Shown one piece after another: positions 11,925-22,400 of a stretch of 64,000 nucleotides of DNA (the stretch's first letter is position 1; each line of letters begins with the position of its first letter). The position numbers and the translations under genes were made by a program. This stretch comes from Ceratodon purpureus. Taxonomy: Eukaryota > Streptophyta > Bryopsida > Pseudoditrichales > Ditrichaceae. The notes below the pieces were generated by a model. It saw nothing but the letters and a program-made list of their open reading frames with translations. It was not told where the DNA came from and ran no database searches. The stretch is from positions 30,431,452 to 30,495,451 of the forward strand of contig CM026426.1 in assembly GCA_014871385.1 (NCBI GenBank), read 5' to 3'.

Positions 11925-12604
11925 ATGTATACCAAGTCTGACTGCTTGTCTTCGTCGAAGAATTCTCCGTCTTACATAAGACCATTCCGAGCTTAAGTGT
12001 CAAGCAACGATCTATATAAACCTTAGCAGATGTCCTTGAAGTTGTATTAGCTCAATGATTTCTGTAGAACTTAAGCGTATACTTGCTAGGGAGTTGTTTG
12101 AAGGTATGTGCGATTCATTTGAGGTCGTTGCCTGTGACACGGTTTTACAAGATTTGCTTAAGCGGATGGCAGATGGGCCTAACCCCTAGGATCATATAGG
12201 TAGTAATGCAACGCAGGGTTGGACTCCTCCCAAGGTAATCACGTTTGAAGACATCGAGCACGCTCGTGCTGTGTTGAAGAGTTGGAAGCGGGAAATTGAC
12301 AGCAGTCTTGAAAATACATGCCTTCGGCTAGCAAGGTGGGATTACTTTTCGTACGAGGGTCGCCATTAGAGTCCAAAGGACGAATACAAAGTCAATCGGT
12401 TCAACATCAACTGGAGTGTTTTTAGGAGTTCTTGAAAACTTGAAAATCCAATTTACAACGAGAGGTTAGAGACAGCGTCCCTTGGAGAACTTAGTTGCGT
12501 TGAGTTAGATCAGTTGAGGTCATTGCTATTGGCCAATGGGAATCAGGTCTTAGATGTGCCGGAAGGAGATAAAATTTATTCGAGAGATGGTATCTGGATC
12601 TCTC
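11925..12604. mobile_element. 680-bp insertion within the end of element B
   Basis: Element A reads GCTGAAACCAAGATTAGG without interruption (reverse complement of about 26090-26112). In B the same text is split after CCAAG at 11920-11924 and resumes with CCAAG at 12605-12609. The 680 bp between are absent from A. CCAAG would be a 5-bp target duplication. No terminal repeats are obvious. The insert carries the broken frame described next. Confidence 0.55.
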
Positions 12605-12618
12605 CCAAGAATAGGTAA
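12055..12618 (+). pseudogene. Unrecognised ~187-codon gene fragment with three in-frame stops
   Basis: From the ATG at 12055 one frame runs to TAA 12616-12618. It is interrupted by TAG 12187-12189, TAG 12367-12369 and TGA 12433-12435, with no frameshift. The blocks between stops look like real protein: MISVELKRILARELFEGM, then ITFEDIEHARAVLKSWKR, then ELDQLRSLLLANGNQV. The product is mixed helical and charged. I do not recognise the family. The three stops are compatible with CAG to TAG and CGA to TGA changes. The last few codons run past the right edge of the 680-bp insert. Confidence 0.4.
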
Positions 12619-12902
12619 CATGGCTATGGTTTAGGGTGAGATTTTGTATGATTAAGAAAGTAATTACAACAATATATATATTGTGAGCATTTCAGTTGTA
12701 ACATTTCATTGTTCGTGTTACATTTTGAGCATTGCAATTGTGACATTTCATCATTGTGACAATCACGGATACGAACTGGAAATGAGAATCATAACTACGC
12801 AAGTGTGTTTGCAATAGAGTAGACAGAGGATTATGCAATCAACTCCAATTAAATCAAATCAAATCAGATGAAAACAATAATAGACCAAAGCCTCCTTCAA
12901 AC

Positions 12903-14385
12903 TCAGAACATACTACAATCGCTACTTCCACTCTCAGAACTAGATGACTCTGAATCTCCTTCTATAGCCTCTGCATCGACAAATACAAGGGCCCTGGGAT
13001 CAAAAGTAGTTGGCCGACTAGGAACATATATAAGGGCTCGAGATTTGAGCGCTTGTGTTAAGTCCTCTGCATAATCTGGAAGTATATAAGGCTAAATCGG
13101 ATTGGAATGAAGACGCCACGATGGAATGGACACGGGCCTTGGCCTACGTGGCGGTGTTGCCTCAACTACTCTGCAAGAGAAAATCGAGAGTGGTAAGAAT
13201 GAGTAGGTGAAGATGGAATCAGTAAAGAAGCAAAGGGAACTAGCCCTGAAGTTAGAAAATGTAAAGAAGAACTTACAGTACTTATCTCGTCTTGCTCTCT
13301 TTGGAGGTGCATCTTCAACTGCTGCCGGTCTAGGATGTTTTGGAGGGCCCATGGCGGATGGCGTAGCCATATACGGTTTGAGAAGGGCGTTGAATATGGC
13401 TTCGTCCTCCTCACAAGCTATGATATGACGACCAATACTCTGGCAAGCCTTGATGGAGGCACCTGAAACATGTAGCACAAGAAAGAAGTCAGTCCTAGTG
13501 GAGAAAATCAGAGGATGGAAATGGAGAAACTGTTAATGAAGGATTACCTGTTCCTGCCATCCACTCAAAGACTATGTCACCGGGCTTAGACATCTCCTCA
13601 ATTATGCCCTACATCATCTCAGGGGCTTTCTCCCTTGGGCCTCTCCACGGCACCTCCACATTCATGTGCTGCGATTCCACATCGGTGAAGTTGAGAATGG
13701 CATCACTCTCGGTAATGTGCAGGTCGTTGTATGCAACATCGGATTTCTTCGTTTGAAAAGAGAACCTGGATGGGGGATGACCACCACGAATGAAGACGCG
13801 CACCCAGAATCGAAGAGACTGCGTGATACCAAAATATGTGAGTGTAATTAATCAGAAAGCTTAGTAGAATGCAAAGACAATGAATGATTATGATGTACAT
13901 ACCAAGGAGCCGGGGTTCGTAGGGTGAGCCAAGCCTTGTGCATTAAAGCCCCACTAGTCTCAGTGCTGTACGAAACCATCAAGGTTGGCCAATTCAGTAA
14001 TCCGCGTAGTAAGTTTTTGGTCGTTGTTGTGGATTATGCAAAGAGCACCATCATACTGCAAGTAATGTCTTGCAAATTCGAAGAGGTCCTCCAAATACTC
14101 CTTATGACGTTTGTTCCAAGATGGAGTGATGTAGGGGGGATTGGATATCGTAGGGACCGGAAGATTCTCAGGAATGTCGGCAATGATCAAGTCGAATCCC
14201 AAGTGATTCTGCTCTTTGCATCTTGGCGGAACTCGGTTCTCGCGGCCTGCTCCAAACTTGAGTAAACAAGAGAACAGAGTTAGACATTAATTGATTTAGA
14301 GTAATGTACGTATTAAAGGGAAAGCACTAAGCAACGGGACATACCATTCGAACAATGTCTAGAGCCTTGTTCCAATCGTGATCGC
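12903..14385 (-). pseudogene. Element B ParB-methyltransferase gene, C-terminal half
   Basis: This is the 3' half of B's methyltransferase gene, severed by element A. Reading from 14385 downwards it finishes the exon cut by the insertion, passes an intron, and gives IIADIPEN and NPPY. Then come GPREKAPEMM, the TAG at 13609-13611, SKPGDIVFEWMAGTG and GRHIIACEEDEAIFNALL. Stops: a TGA and a TAG in the exon near 13960 (the TAG opposite TGG in A), the TAG at 13609 (also TAG in A), and TAG 13092-13094 where A has CAG (25615-25617). The terminal serine-rich tail ends with TGA at 12903. Motif I (AGTG) is better kept here than in A (AETG). Confidence 0.75.
14376..14385. repeat. Target-site duplication, left of element A
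   Basis: TCGTGATCGC at 14376-14385 is repeated at 26540-26549, immediately outside the two ends of element A. A 10-bp duplication fits the 8-11 bp range of MULE-type elements. Removing A and one copy restores the exon frame of B and its donor site GTATGT. Confidence 0.93.
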
Positions 14386-14461
14386 GGAGGTAGCTTGTAC
14401 GTGAGCGGAGAGCGGAGAGCGGAGAGCGGTGAGCAGAGATTTGGAGAGCGGAGAGCACAGA
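14386..14461. repeat. Left terminal inverted repeat of element A
   Basis: The repeat starts at GGAGGTAGCTTGTACGTGAG, then has GCGGAGA repeats and ends near GAGAGCACAGAATGG at 14461. It pairs with 26463-26539. Just inside lie an AT-rich stretch and a 40-base poly-T run at about 14861-14900, which has a poly-A counterpart in B at about 35035-35055. Confidence 0.85.
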
Positions 14462-14862
14462 ATGGGGAACAGAACCTAAAAATAGCAATTTTTAAATTAA
14501 AAATATACTATAAAATTAGAAGATTCGAATATTCTCAGTATATTTTTAGAAATAATCTTATTTTAGTAATTTAATTGACCCTATAACCGTGGACTAATTA
14601 CAGTATTCTCATTGAATTTGTAGTTCGTTTTCTCTTTTCTTGGTGATTCACTTTTTCACGTGCACCAATTACTATGCTCTTGCTCCTTCTAACTGGTTCA
14701 GGCATACATTAATTCCCCTTATTCCCTCACATTTATATGCAAATTACTATTTAAAATGTATTGGTATTGAAGCTCTTAAGAGGGATCAAGTTACATGTAA
14801 TATCGTAACATTTTCTTAACATTGCTATAATTCATCCACCATAGTCTACATGCCTTTCTTCT

Positions 14863-14907
<45 letters not shown>

Positions 14908-15367
14908 GTCTTGTATTTTTTATTAACTTTCTTTATTCTACCTATCTTGTTAGAGGGGTCAAAAGCCTCCTTTCATTTAATGTTCTCCTTCATTTTATTT
15001 TCACATTCATTTGTTTAATCTCCTTCATATTATTTTCAACCTTCATATTAAATATTGCTTTTGTTTACTTTAATCTATTTAATTTTATTTTTTATAATTT
15101 TTTATTTTTTTAATTTTTTTTAATTTTTTTATAATTTCATTTTTATTTTTTGTTTTTTTATTTTTTTATTGCTAAATGACCTCTCCTAAACCCTCATCTT
15201 TTTCGATTCAGTTTAGGAGGATGAGAACTTTTAAACGAATGAAAAGCTGATTTTCAAGGGCGCCAAGCATCTTCTTCAGGGATATTTAAGATAAGAGTAG
15301 AGAATGTCTCTTCTTCTTTCGTGTTGGTGTTCTGTGAAGCTCTTTTCCGTAGTACGGGACAGCAGTT

Positions 15368-15820
15368 ATGGAGGACGTCAGAGATATTGTTGCTCCACTT
15401 GCTGACGATGTTTGTCTATTTCAACCATATGTTCAGGTGGAGGACGAAGAAGAGGTGATGGCCAACAGCCAAGGGTGTCCTTTGACAACGGATAATGACG
15501 TACAACCAGATGTAAGAGCTGATCCTCTACGTTCTGAAAAATCAGATGATATCATAGTGTTGGAGGAGGACGCAGGTATGCCTTTGGAACCTCATGCATA
15601 CTCCAAGGTTGGAAAGATCCCAAGGGGAACCTATTCCAGGGAATGAGTATATCGGAGGTGGGGAGGTGGGCCATTGCTGAAACGTTCATACCAAGGACAC
15701 TTGCCAAGTGTGGGAACGAAGGTGAACGCAAATGTAGTTTGTCCTGCAGTACAGTCAGAGGTTCGCAGCCCTAGGGATAGTGTAGTGGGCAACCCTAAAC
15801 GTGTTAGGTTCGAAGATTAA
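15368..15820 (+). pseudogene. Small acidic ORF of element A with one in-frame TGA
   Basis: An ATG at 15368 opens MEDVRDIVAPLADDVCLF, followed by an acidic segment (EDEEEV, DDIIVLEEDAG). A TGA at 15644-15646 falls in a basic stretch where CGA (Arg) would fit. The same frame continues through KRSYQGHLPSVGTKV to a C-terminal RVRFED and TAA at 15818-15820. In element B only the second half is present, because about 305 bp corresponding to 15356-15660 are missing there. The function is unknown. The gene lies between the left terminus and the end of the SWIM ORF and is convergent with it. Confidence 0.45.
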
Positions 15821-16071
15821 GACATCTAATAACAAGTATATGTTTGCTGTAATAAAGGGTACATGTCAGGGGATACAAAGTATATAGTGCACTTGTTCAA
15901 GATAGAATGTTTTGAACTAGAGTGCAATCAATGTGAACGACAAAGCCTTTATAATGAAAAAGTCAATATAGCTTCTGTATTGCTGACTTAGTACATGGGA
16001 TATTACTAAAATCATTCACTACGTGACAAATGGCCATTGTGGAAATGGCAGTTCTAAAGTAGGAGGGCTAC

Positions 16072-17322
16072 CTACTTCTTCGCCAAGGGGTGACGCAAGA
16101 TTCCACTCTCTAAGAGTAGCTTGACCTCGTTGAAGCTGAAGGTAGGCGCATGGATGAAAAGCTCGGCTTCGGGATCACGGTTGGAGACCTTCAAGAGTAT
16201 GTAGTATAGGTGCTTACAATACGTGAACTGAGTCTTGCCACGGAACGTAGTCATCGTCCTCTTGAATGCTGGGCAAGTGCAACCAGAGTAAGAACTGATG
16301 GTAATCTGGTACCGTGTGATGTGTGGAGCGACGCCCGAATCCAGCCCAATGATGCAACCGTGGCCCGGCTCAGGTATCATGGTGACGGAACGGAGGCGCG
16401 CTTTGAGAGACTCGGAGGAGCCTATAGAGAGTTGCTGCGCCGGATTGGGACGAGTGGCAGTGCGCTTCACCATCTTGTCGTCTCTCTTGTCTGGGTAGCG
16501 GTCAGCGTCTGCAGGGACTGGCACCGAGCTGAGATTTGCAGGGGGCGGGGCAGAGGAGAAGAGGCGTCTTGGGGAGACCGGCTTCTTCGGCGGAAGTTGA
16601 AAACCTGTTGCTTTGAGGGCAAGAATCTCGGTGAGTTTGAGGTAAGTACCATGTTTCACTAAATAGACCTCTGGAATGGAGGGGAATTCCTCGTCCTGTG
16701 AGTAGTGTGCAACCCACTTGCGCTTAGAGCCTTTCAGGCAGCGCTCAATATCGTCGGAGCAGAAAAAGAACTCTGTCTTCTCAACTGTGTTCCTGCGATA
16801 GTTAGTCCAAAGCCCAGTGTAGGTCGGTGCAGCTGTGCAATGGGGCCCCCTGACAATTCTCTCAGTGCACTTCTTTTTCATTTCAGCTCTTTGGGCCCAG
16901 CAGCACTTTGCAGAAAGTTTGTGAAGTCTCGAAATGTGCCACTCCTTCACGTCGACCTTGGTTTCTTCAACCGCGTTGACATGGCGAATGCCGGCCTTGT
17001 TCACAGGTGAAGGTAAAGGGGAATCAACTTCCTGGGCAGGAGATTGGGTACCTTTTACCTTGGTGTCTTCTTCGGAGTCGTTTTCCACAATGATGAGCAT
17101 CTGCAAAGGGCGAGCCTTGACGGCGCCTCTTGGGCCTCTCGGGCGAGAGAAGTTTATATTGTCCGGCCGATAAGACTCTTCGTAAGCTCTGATGGGAACG
17201 TCGACTTTTCGCTTCTGTGAACCAAACACATCTGCTCCAGGCATGATAGGTTGACGGGTGCAGACCTCATCCGCTCTAGGCATATCGAGCATGGGTCTTC
17301 GAGCAGTGTAGGATTTCCTCAT
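16072..17322 (-). CDS. SWIM zinc-finger protein of element A
   Basis: This is an intact 416-codon frame. The ATG at 17322 (MRKSYTARRPMLDMPRADEV) is preceded by an A-rich context. The stop is a TAG at 16072-16074. Near residues 345-375 it has CTC..(about 20 residues)..CKH, the CxCx(n)CxH pattern of SWIM fingers. In MuDR/MULE and FAR1-type proteins this pattern follows the transposase core. The middle has proline-rich linkers, a WTNYRRNTVEKTEFFF block and a basic segment. I do not see the DDE triad. It is an accessory or remnant transposase C-terminus, probably DNA-binding. The copy in element B (32926-34176) differs by only one residue (Ser/Gly near the end). Confidence 0.72.
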   Translation of the reverse strand: MRKSYTARRPMLDMPRADEVCTRQPIMPGADVFGSQKRKVDVPIRAYEESYRPDNINFSRPRGPRGAVKARPLQMLIIVENDSEEDTKVKGTQSPAQEVDSPLPSPVNKAGIRHVNAVEETKVDVKEWHISRLHKLSAKCCWAQRAEMKKKCTERIVRGPHCTAAPTYTGLWTNYRRNTVEKTEFFFCSDDIERCLKGSKRKWVAHYSQDEEFPSIPEVYLVKHGTYLKLTEILALKATGFQLPPKKPVSPRRLFSSAPPPANLSSVPVPADADRYPDKRDDKMVKRTATRPNPAQQLSIGSSESLKARLRSVTMIPEPGHGCIIGLDSGVAPHITRYQITISSYSGCTCPAFKRTMTTFRGKTQFTYCKHLYYILLKVSNRDPEAELFIHAPTFSFNEVKLLLESGILRHPLAKK

Positions 17323-17380
17323 TTTTTCGCCTTGCGTTCCGCCATCCTGAGCTTCAGTTCCTTCTTTGATGGTCTAGAAC

Positions 17381-17414
17381 CCAAAACCCTAAAACCCTAA
17401 ATCCTAAACCCTAG
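17381..17414 (-). promoter_or_regulatory. Telo-box / interstitial telomere-like repeat
   Basis: Degenerate (AAACCCTAA) units lie about 60-95 bp upstream of the SWIM ORF start and directly after the zinc-finger ORF stop (17411-17413). AAACCCTAA boxes are known in plant promoters. Here they may be a promoter element for the SWIM gene, or filler left where the transposase core was lost. The inverted copy in B is at about 32832-32868. Confidence 0.5.
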
Positions 17415-18841
17415 GTCACGCATAGCTCCCTAACAAGAACCTTATTCTCTTGGACATACGCCCAGAGACTGTTTCCACGAAGCTTGGTGATACCGTCCAT
17501 GATTCCGTACCTTCTGTGTTTTTTGAAGGTCGCGACTTTGTTGCGGATGTTTGGTGACGCCATGTCTTTGCATCGATCCAGAACAGGAACCACCTCCTCC
17601 ATCGTCAGCTTCCTCGGTGGTGCATCCTCAGGCTGTAGCAGGTAGCTCCCGATGAGGAGTTTGCTCGCCTCCAGGACAACGGCGCTCTTCGTTGCTTTCT
17701 TGTTCATCTCTACCTGCTCTTCTATTAAGCTACTGATCTCTGCTTTAGAGTCTTTGTAGTTTCCAACTTTCACTGGATGATCATGTGTTCCTATGTGAAT
17801 ACAAGCTCTAGTATGATTTGCTTTGCCCACTACGTAATAAATCTTAGCCTCGCATGTAGCTACACATGATGGAGGTTCTTTACATACCTTGCACACTAGC
17901 GTGGAGTCAGATGGAGGAGGCTGATCCATGACAAAAGCTTGCAGGGTACAGCCTTCAAACTCAGTCTCGTTAACCTCGAAGATCTTGGGAACACGCTTCA
18001 GGAAGTCACAGTCCTTGTTGCTGCAGCGCAGTCATCCGACGCAGGTGGAACTTTGGAAAGACAGTCCGAAGTCGTTCTTGATGTTTGTTGTGATGGTCTT
18101 GGTCCACAAGTGACCGTCGTATCGTTTGTCCATTCCGTGCATTGACTTGGCGGCGAGCTTAGAGGAACCTGCAGCAGCTGGGGGCAACTCAAAAAGAATC
18201 GGACCATCAAACTTCGCAGGCAAGTACTCTACTCTCTCGTGTCTAATAGTAGAATAGTCTATCTTCTTCAAAATGTTTATTGACCCACGCGCCTTTGCAA
18301 GCTCTTGAAGGAGAGGAACAATGCTATCTGTGACCTGGGACAATGGAGGAGAAACACTGGAAGGAGGTGCATCAGCGTGGACCTTAGGTACCAACTTGAC
18401 GGGGCTGACTTCGTCATCAGAGGAGAGAGAAATGACTGTCGGGGGAGGAGGTTTCTCTACGTCTGAAGTTTCAGTACCAGGCTCGACTTTGACGTTGACA
18501 TCACGAGGTAAGGGAGTCTATCTTGTGCAAGTAGAAGAGCGACGGGGGGTGAGGATCTCAGTGGATGCAGCCATTAGAGAATCAGTAAGACCATAGACTC
18601 TATAGGATCCAAGGATGAGTCTCCACTGCAACATATTGTTCTCATCTCTCATAGAACGTTGCCCGAGGGTGTGGGTAACCTCGGCAGTAACGTCATCAAA
18701 GATTTCTTCCTCTATACTGATGGTATCCTCACGGAAATGGAATCTGAGACTCAGGCGAAGAGAGGAAACTGTAGCTAGACCATCGTCATCTACGCGAAAC
18801 CTAAGAGGGATGCCCATGCCTTCGGCGTACAGACAGACCAT
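17411..18841 (-). pseudogene. MuDR-like N-terminal zinc-finger ORF of element A, two in-frame stops
   Basis: One frame runs from the first shared Met (18841, MVCLYAEGMG) to TAG 17411-17413. It is broken by TAG 18518-18520 (STCTR*TPLPRD) and TGA 18032-18034 (TCVG*LRCSN). After an acidic/proline-rich linker come LRCSNKDCDF and VCKVCKEPPSC..C, then ACIHIGTHDHP. This is the Cys-Cys/His-x-His layout of the WRKY-GCM1-like fingers that open MuDR-type transposases. The frame ends with WAYVQENKVLVREL, about where the DDE core would begin, and then meets telomere-like sequence. Both stops are also present in B, so they predate or were copied between the two elements. No ATG lies in frame further upstream. 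Confidence 0.6.
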
Positions 18842-18929
18842 CCCGATGTTCGCAAGCAACTCAGTGATACTAGTGGAAGAAGGGAGGAGAGTGAGAGTAC
18901 TAGCGAAGCAGTATCGCGAGAGCAATGTG

Positions 18930-19449
18930 AGAGGAATGATGCATCGCTGTTGATCATCTTATTGTAGTTGGAATGTCCATGTGGACGAGTATGTAATGAT
19001 TCATTCTGTTATCTAATGAATGTATGATTTAAGAGAGACGGCGCTAACTAATTAGAATGTTGCTTTTTGCAGGCCCAAGTTTATCGGGTAGGAATTTTTA
19101 GAACAACGCATTTAATATTTGAATCGTGGAACCGATTCTATTTGATGTGAAGTTTGGTGAGATTAGAGTGAGCCGTCAGTTGCATCCATATTTAATACAA
19201 GTGTTCCGGTGCTTAATTAAAATTTTTTAATATTTTGTGGGCTTGGTTAATTCTCTTCCAATGTAGATTGATCGCATCAGCTTTAATTCAAAATGCAATT
19301 ATTTATAGTTTTCATTAATTTAAGTAGGTTTAGAATAAGGTAAGTATTTAGGGCTGAGTCAGGGGAGTTGAAGGTTTGGGATATATAAGAGGATGGGAAA
19401 TTAGAAGGAGAGCTTTATTGTGAAGAGAGTTCTCTCGTTAGTTAGACAC
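18930..19449. promoter_or_regulatory. Divergent promoter region of element A
   Basis: This ~520-bp AT-rich stretch separates the minus-strand zinc-finger ORF from the plus-strand ParB-methyltransferase gene. A TATATAA box lies at 19382-19388, about 62 bp before the ATG at 19450. Element B lacks about 660 bp here (equivalent to 18930-19590). Its methyltransferase gene has therefore lost the promoter and first ~45 codons. Confidence 0.55.
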
Positions 19450-22400
19450 ATGAAGGAGAGTGGAGGGTCTGCTCCCTCCACTTATGTGACTCCTAAACCT
19501 AAAAGAAAGGCATATGGTACAGATTTGACAAACAGGAGAGCGAGGAAGAGGAGAGAATCACGTAGAAAGGTGAAAGGTAACCTCTTGAGTGCACCTCTAA
19601 AGGTTCGAGGAGCTGGGCTGCCTGTGGCAATTAAATTTTGTAGCATCCGTAAACTCATTCTAGAGTCCATAGTAGAGGTGAAAGATGAGGTTTCAGAGGA
19701 TACCGCAGTTGAGCATGAGGAGCATGAGGTAATAAGTAGCGGAGAGAAACACCTGGAGATGACGGAGGAGCTAGGGTTCAAATCCAGTCCGACTTTGGGG
19801 ACACCACAACCTTCTTTCCGATTCAAGGAGTGTTCAACAAGAGGGACAGATTCTCAGTCGAGCGACCATTCTAACACGGATGTGGTAAGTTTCATAATCC
19901 ATAAATTAAAAAATGCTAAATGTAAATTATGTATTTTTGTAGAGTTATATTAGGTTAGAAGTATTGTCTTTGCTGCGGGTTCATTTTTTTACTGTTTAGA
20001 ATAGTGATGCCGCAATAAACTGAATGGTTGTTCAAAATAAGAGTCGAGTAGTAATTCTCGTCTTAGTCTTGAACATTTGCGCAGATTGTCGACTGGTTTA
20101 GGATTGAGCAATAGGTTGTAGAGGAGAAGACTTGAGAAGTGGATACGGTCGAGGAGTCAGATCTTGAGACGTTGAGAAAAATCGCTAGGAGAGCGAGACG
20201 CCAAATTATGGAGGCGGGCAAAGGTGGGGAAGTACTTGCTGCTACACGAGCAGGGCGAGGGCACCTTGGAAGTCCTATTGAAACCAGTGGGGAGGATGTT
20301 GATTCGCTCGACATTGTGGTAGGCCCAGGAGAAGAGGATATGGATGAGGGGTCGGCCCGAGGGAGAGGTCGAGGGGCCGAGGTGGAGGGTCGAGGGAGGG
20401 GTAAGGGTCGAGGTGGGAGAGGGAAGGCCTCTTTGCAAGCCCCATTGCAACAAACACCTACAGCAACAGTAGAGGAGGGGACATCTAAGGAGATGGCGGA
20501 GGGTGGAGAGGAGCATGGAGAGGAGCGTCTGGAGGAGGACATTGCGAGTGAGCAAGGCGGATCGGACCGCGGCCCTGCTACCGAGGAGGTGAGGATTTCA
20601 ATTCGGGTTTTGAGTCTTTTTGAATTATGGGTGTTGAGATTTGTTGGGGTTGTGTTTGTGGGTGATCAGTAAGAGAGGGTTCAAGCCGCGAGTGAATTAG
20701 ACTAAGTGGCTTGGAAGAGATTGTGGAGGAGGAGGGGGAGGAAGTGGGGGAAGGGGGGGATGCATTACAGTGGACCCTTGCGGAAGCCATGGCCGCGGCA
20801 AGGAAGGTCGGAGGTGGAGGCATGGAGAGCCGCATTGGAGATGCAGCCCCGGGGGAAGCCACCCCCGCCAAGGCGCATTCGGAGCTGACACTCCCCCACG
20901 AGGAGGGGGAGGATGTGGGGGAGGATGGGATGATTTTACAAATAAGAAGAATTCGGATGCTTGGGGAAATATATTGTTTATTTGTAATTTTTGCGTTTTT
21001 CTTGTTGTTTGATGTTTTCTGTTGAATTCTTATGATCTGTATATCCTTTGTGTTGTAGGAGCTCACAGAGTAATTCACCGCAAGTGACTTTGATGGCCCA
21101 ACTCCTGCAGAAGCTGAGGTGATTTAATTTGATTTGCATTCTCAATTGAACATAGCAAAGTCTATTGAACTTCCGTAATCCTTTTTAATTTTGTTCCAAT
21201 ACCTTAGTTGGGAAACTGACACTTTCTTTGATCCTCTTCTCTAGGTATTCTGAGATGCACCCTTGTCCATCAGTTCCCCGATCTCAGTGATCAATGTTTC
21301 CGACCTCTCGGATTCATTTGATCAGCCCTACTGTAGGTGTGCTTTAGGCAACCCTGTAGGTTTAGGTAGTGGACCTCTCGAGGTCCACTCTCCTCAGTAC
21401 ATGCCTACGTCCCCTGTCTACGAGCCTACATCCCCGGGCTATATGCCTACTTCTCCACGACTTGGTACCCCGCCAATGTCTCCACCTTCTCCTTCCTCCC
21501 CTATTAGAGTGAGGAGGCCAGCCCATGTTGTCTTCGCCCTCCCAGCGATATTGCCATGCCCTGTCCAGCAGACGAGGCGATTTTGGAAGAGGTGCCGTCA
21601 CTGGAACTGTAGACAGGCTAGGGAGTATTATAGTCGTGCACCACGCACATAGTGGCCTGTGTTCTACTTATTACTACTGCTAATAATTTGGTTCTCAAAA
21701 GAGATGTACCAGTCTAAGAAGCTATTCTTTTATTATTCTTTATAATATTTGATTTGCTTACGATCCTTGTCTTCGAATCAAGTCTAAATATGTATGACCT
21801 TTGACAGGTAACTCAAACACAGGATCAGTTGCCAGCGCCATCTTGTCCTACTGAATTGACGAATGCAGTGGACAGTGAAATGGAACATAGAAAACAGTAC
21901 AAAGTGGACTCTATAGCCGTCATCAACGATCTCCAAATACTCCCAAAGACAAAGTCCCGTATCCTTGTTCCCCTTTGCCGGATGCAATCAATGGCAAGAG
22001 TGCGACCTGTAGGAGAAATGGGAGTTCAACATTTGGAGCGAGAGTTTGTCAATGGATATAGAGATGGAGACCGGGTCATGTACATTTCCATGTACAACCA
22101 CGAAGAGAAGACAGCCGAAGTCACTCCGGAGATCAAGGCTGACTGGAGCCCTTGTTGGCAAAAAGTCAATGATGCTTTCGAGGATGAGCTCTTGGCCGAT
22201 CCGGACTGGAAGGAGTTCTCCAAGAAGATGTTCTATGTCTGGGAAGGTAACCATCCCCTTGCCGCATGGTACAGACATATCAACAACCATCACTATCAAG
22301 ATCCAGCTTGGCACATCTCCGTGCATTGCATTGTTCTTGACCCACGCTGTCATGTGGGAAACCTTCTTCATGCCATGCACGACATCAACTGGTAAGAATT

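Noticed and set aside
16210..16662. 150-codon plus-strand frame, with the mirror at 33586-34038
   Set aside because: It is antisense to the SWIM ORF and exists only because that ORF is conserved.
20063..20672. Several long frames on both strands over the RG-rich segment, and likewise 30107-30828
   Set aside because: Low-complexity GA/CT-rich coding DNA opens several frames. Only the frame that joins the spliced ParB-methyltransferase gene is supported.
21650..21652. TAG apparently ending the CTD-like ORF
   Set aside because: In A and B a GT donor falls on the last two bases of the apparent codon plus one (TA|GT), and the protein continues after the intron, so this is more likely a splice site.
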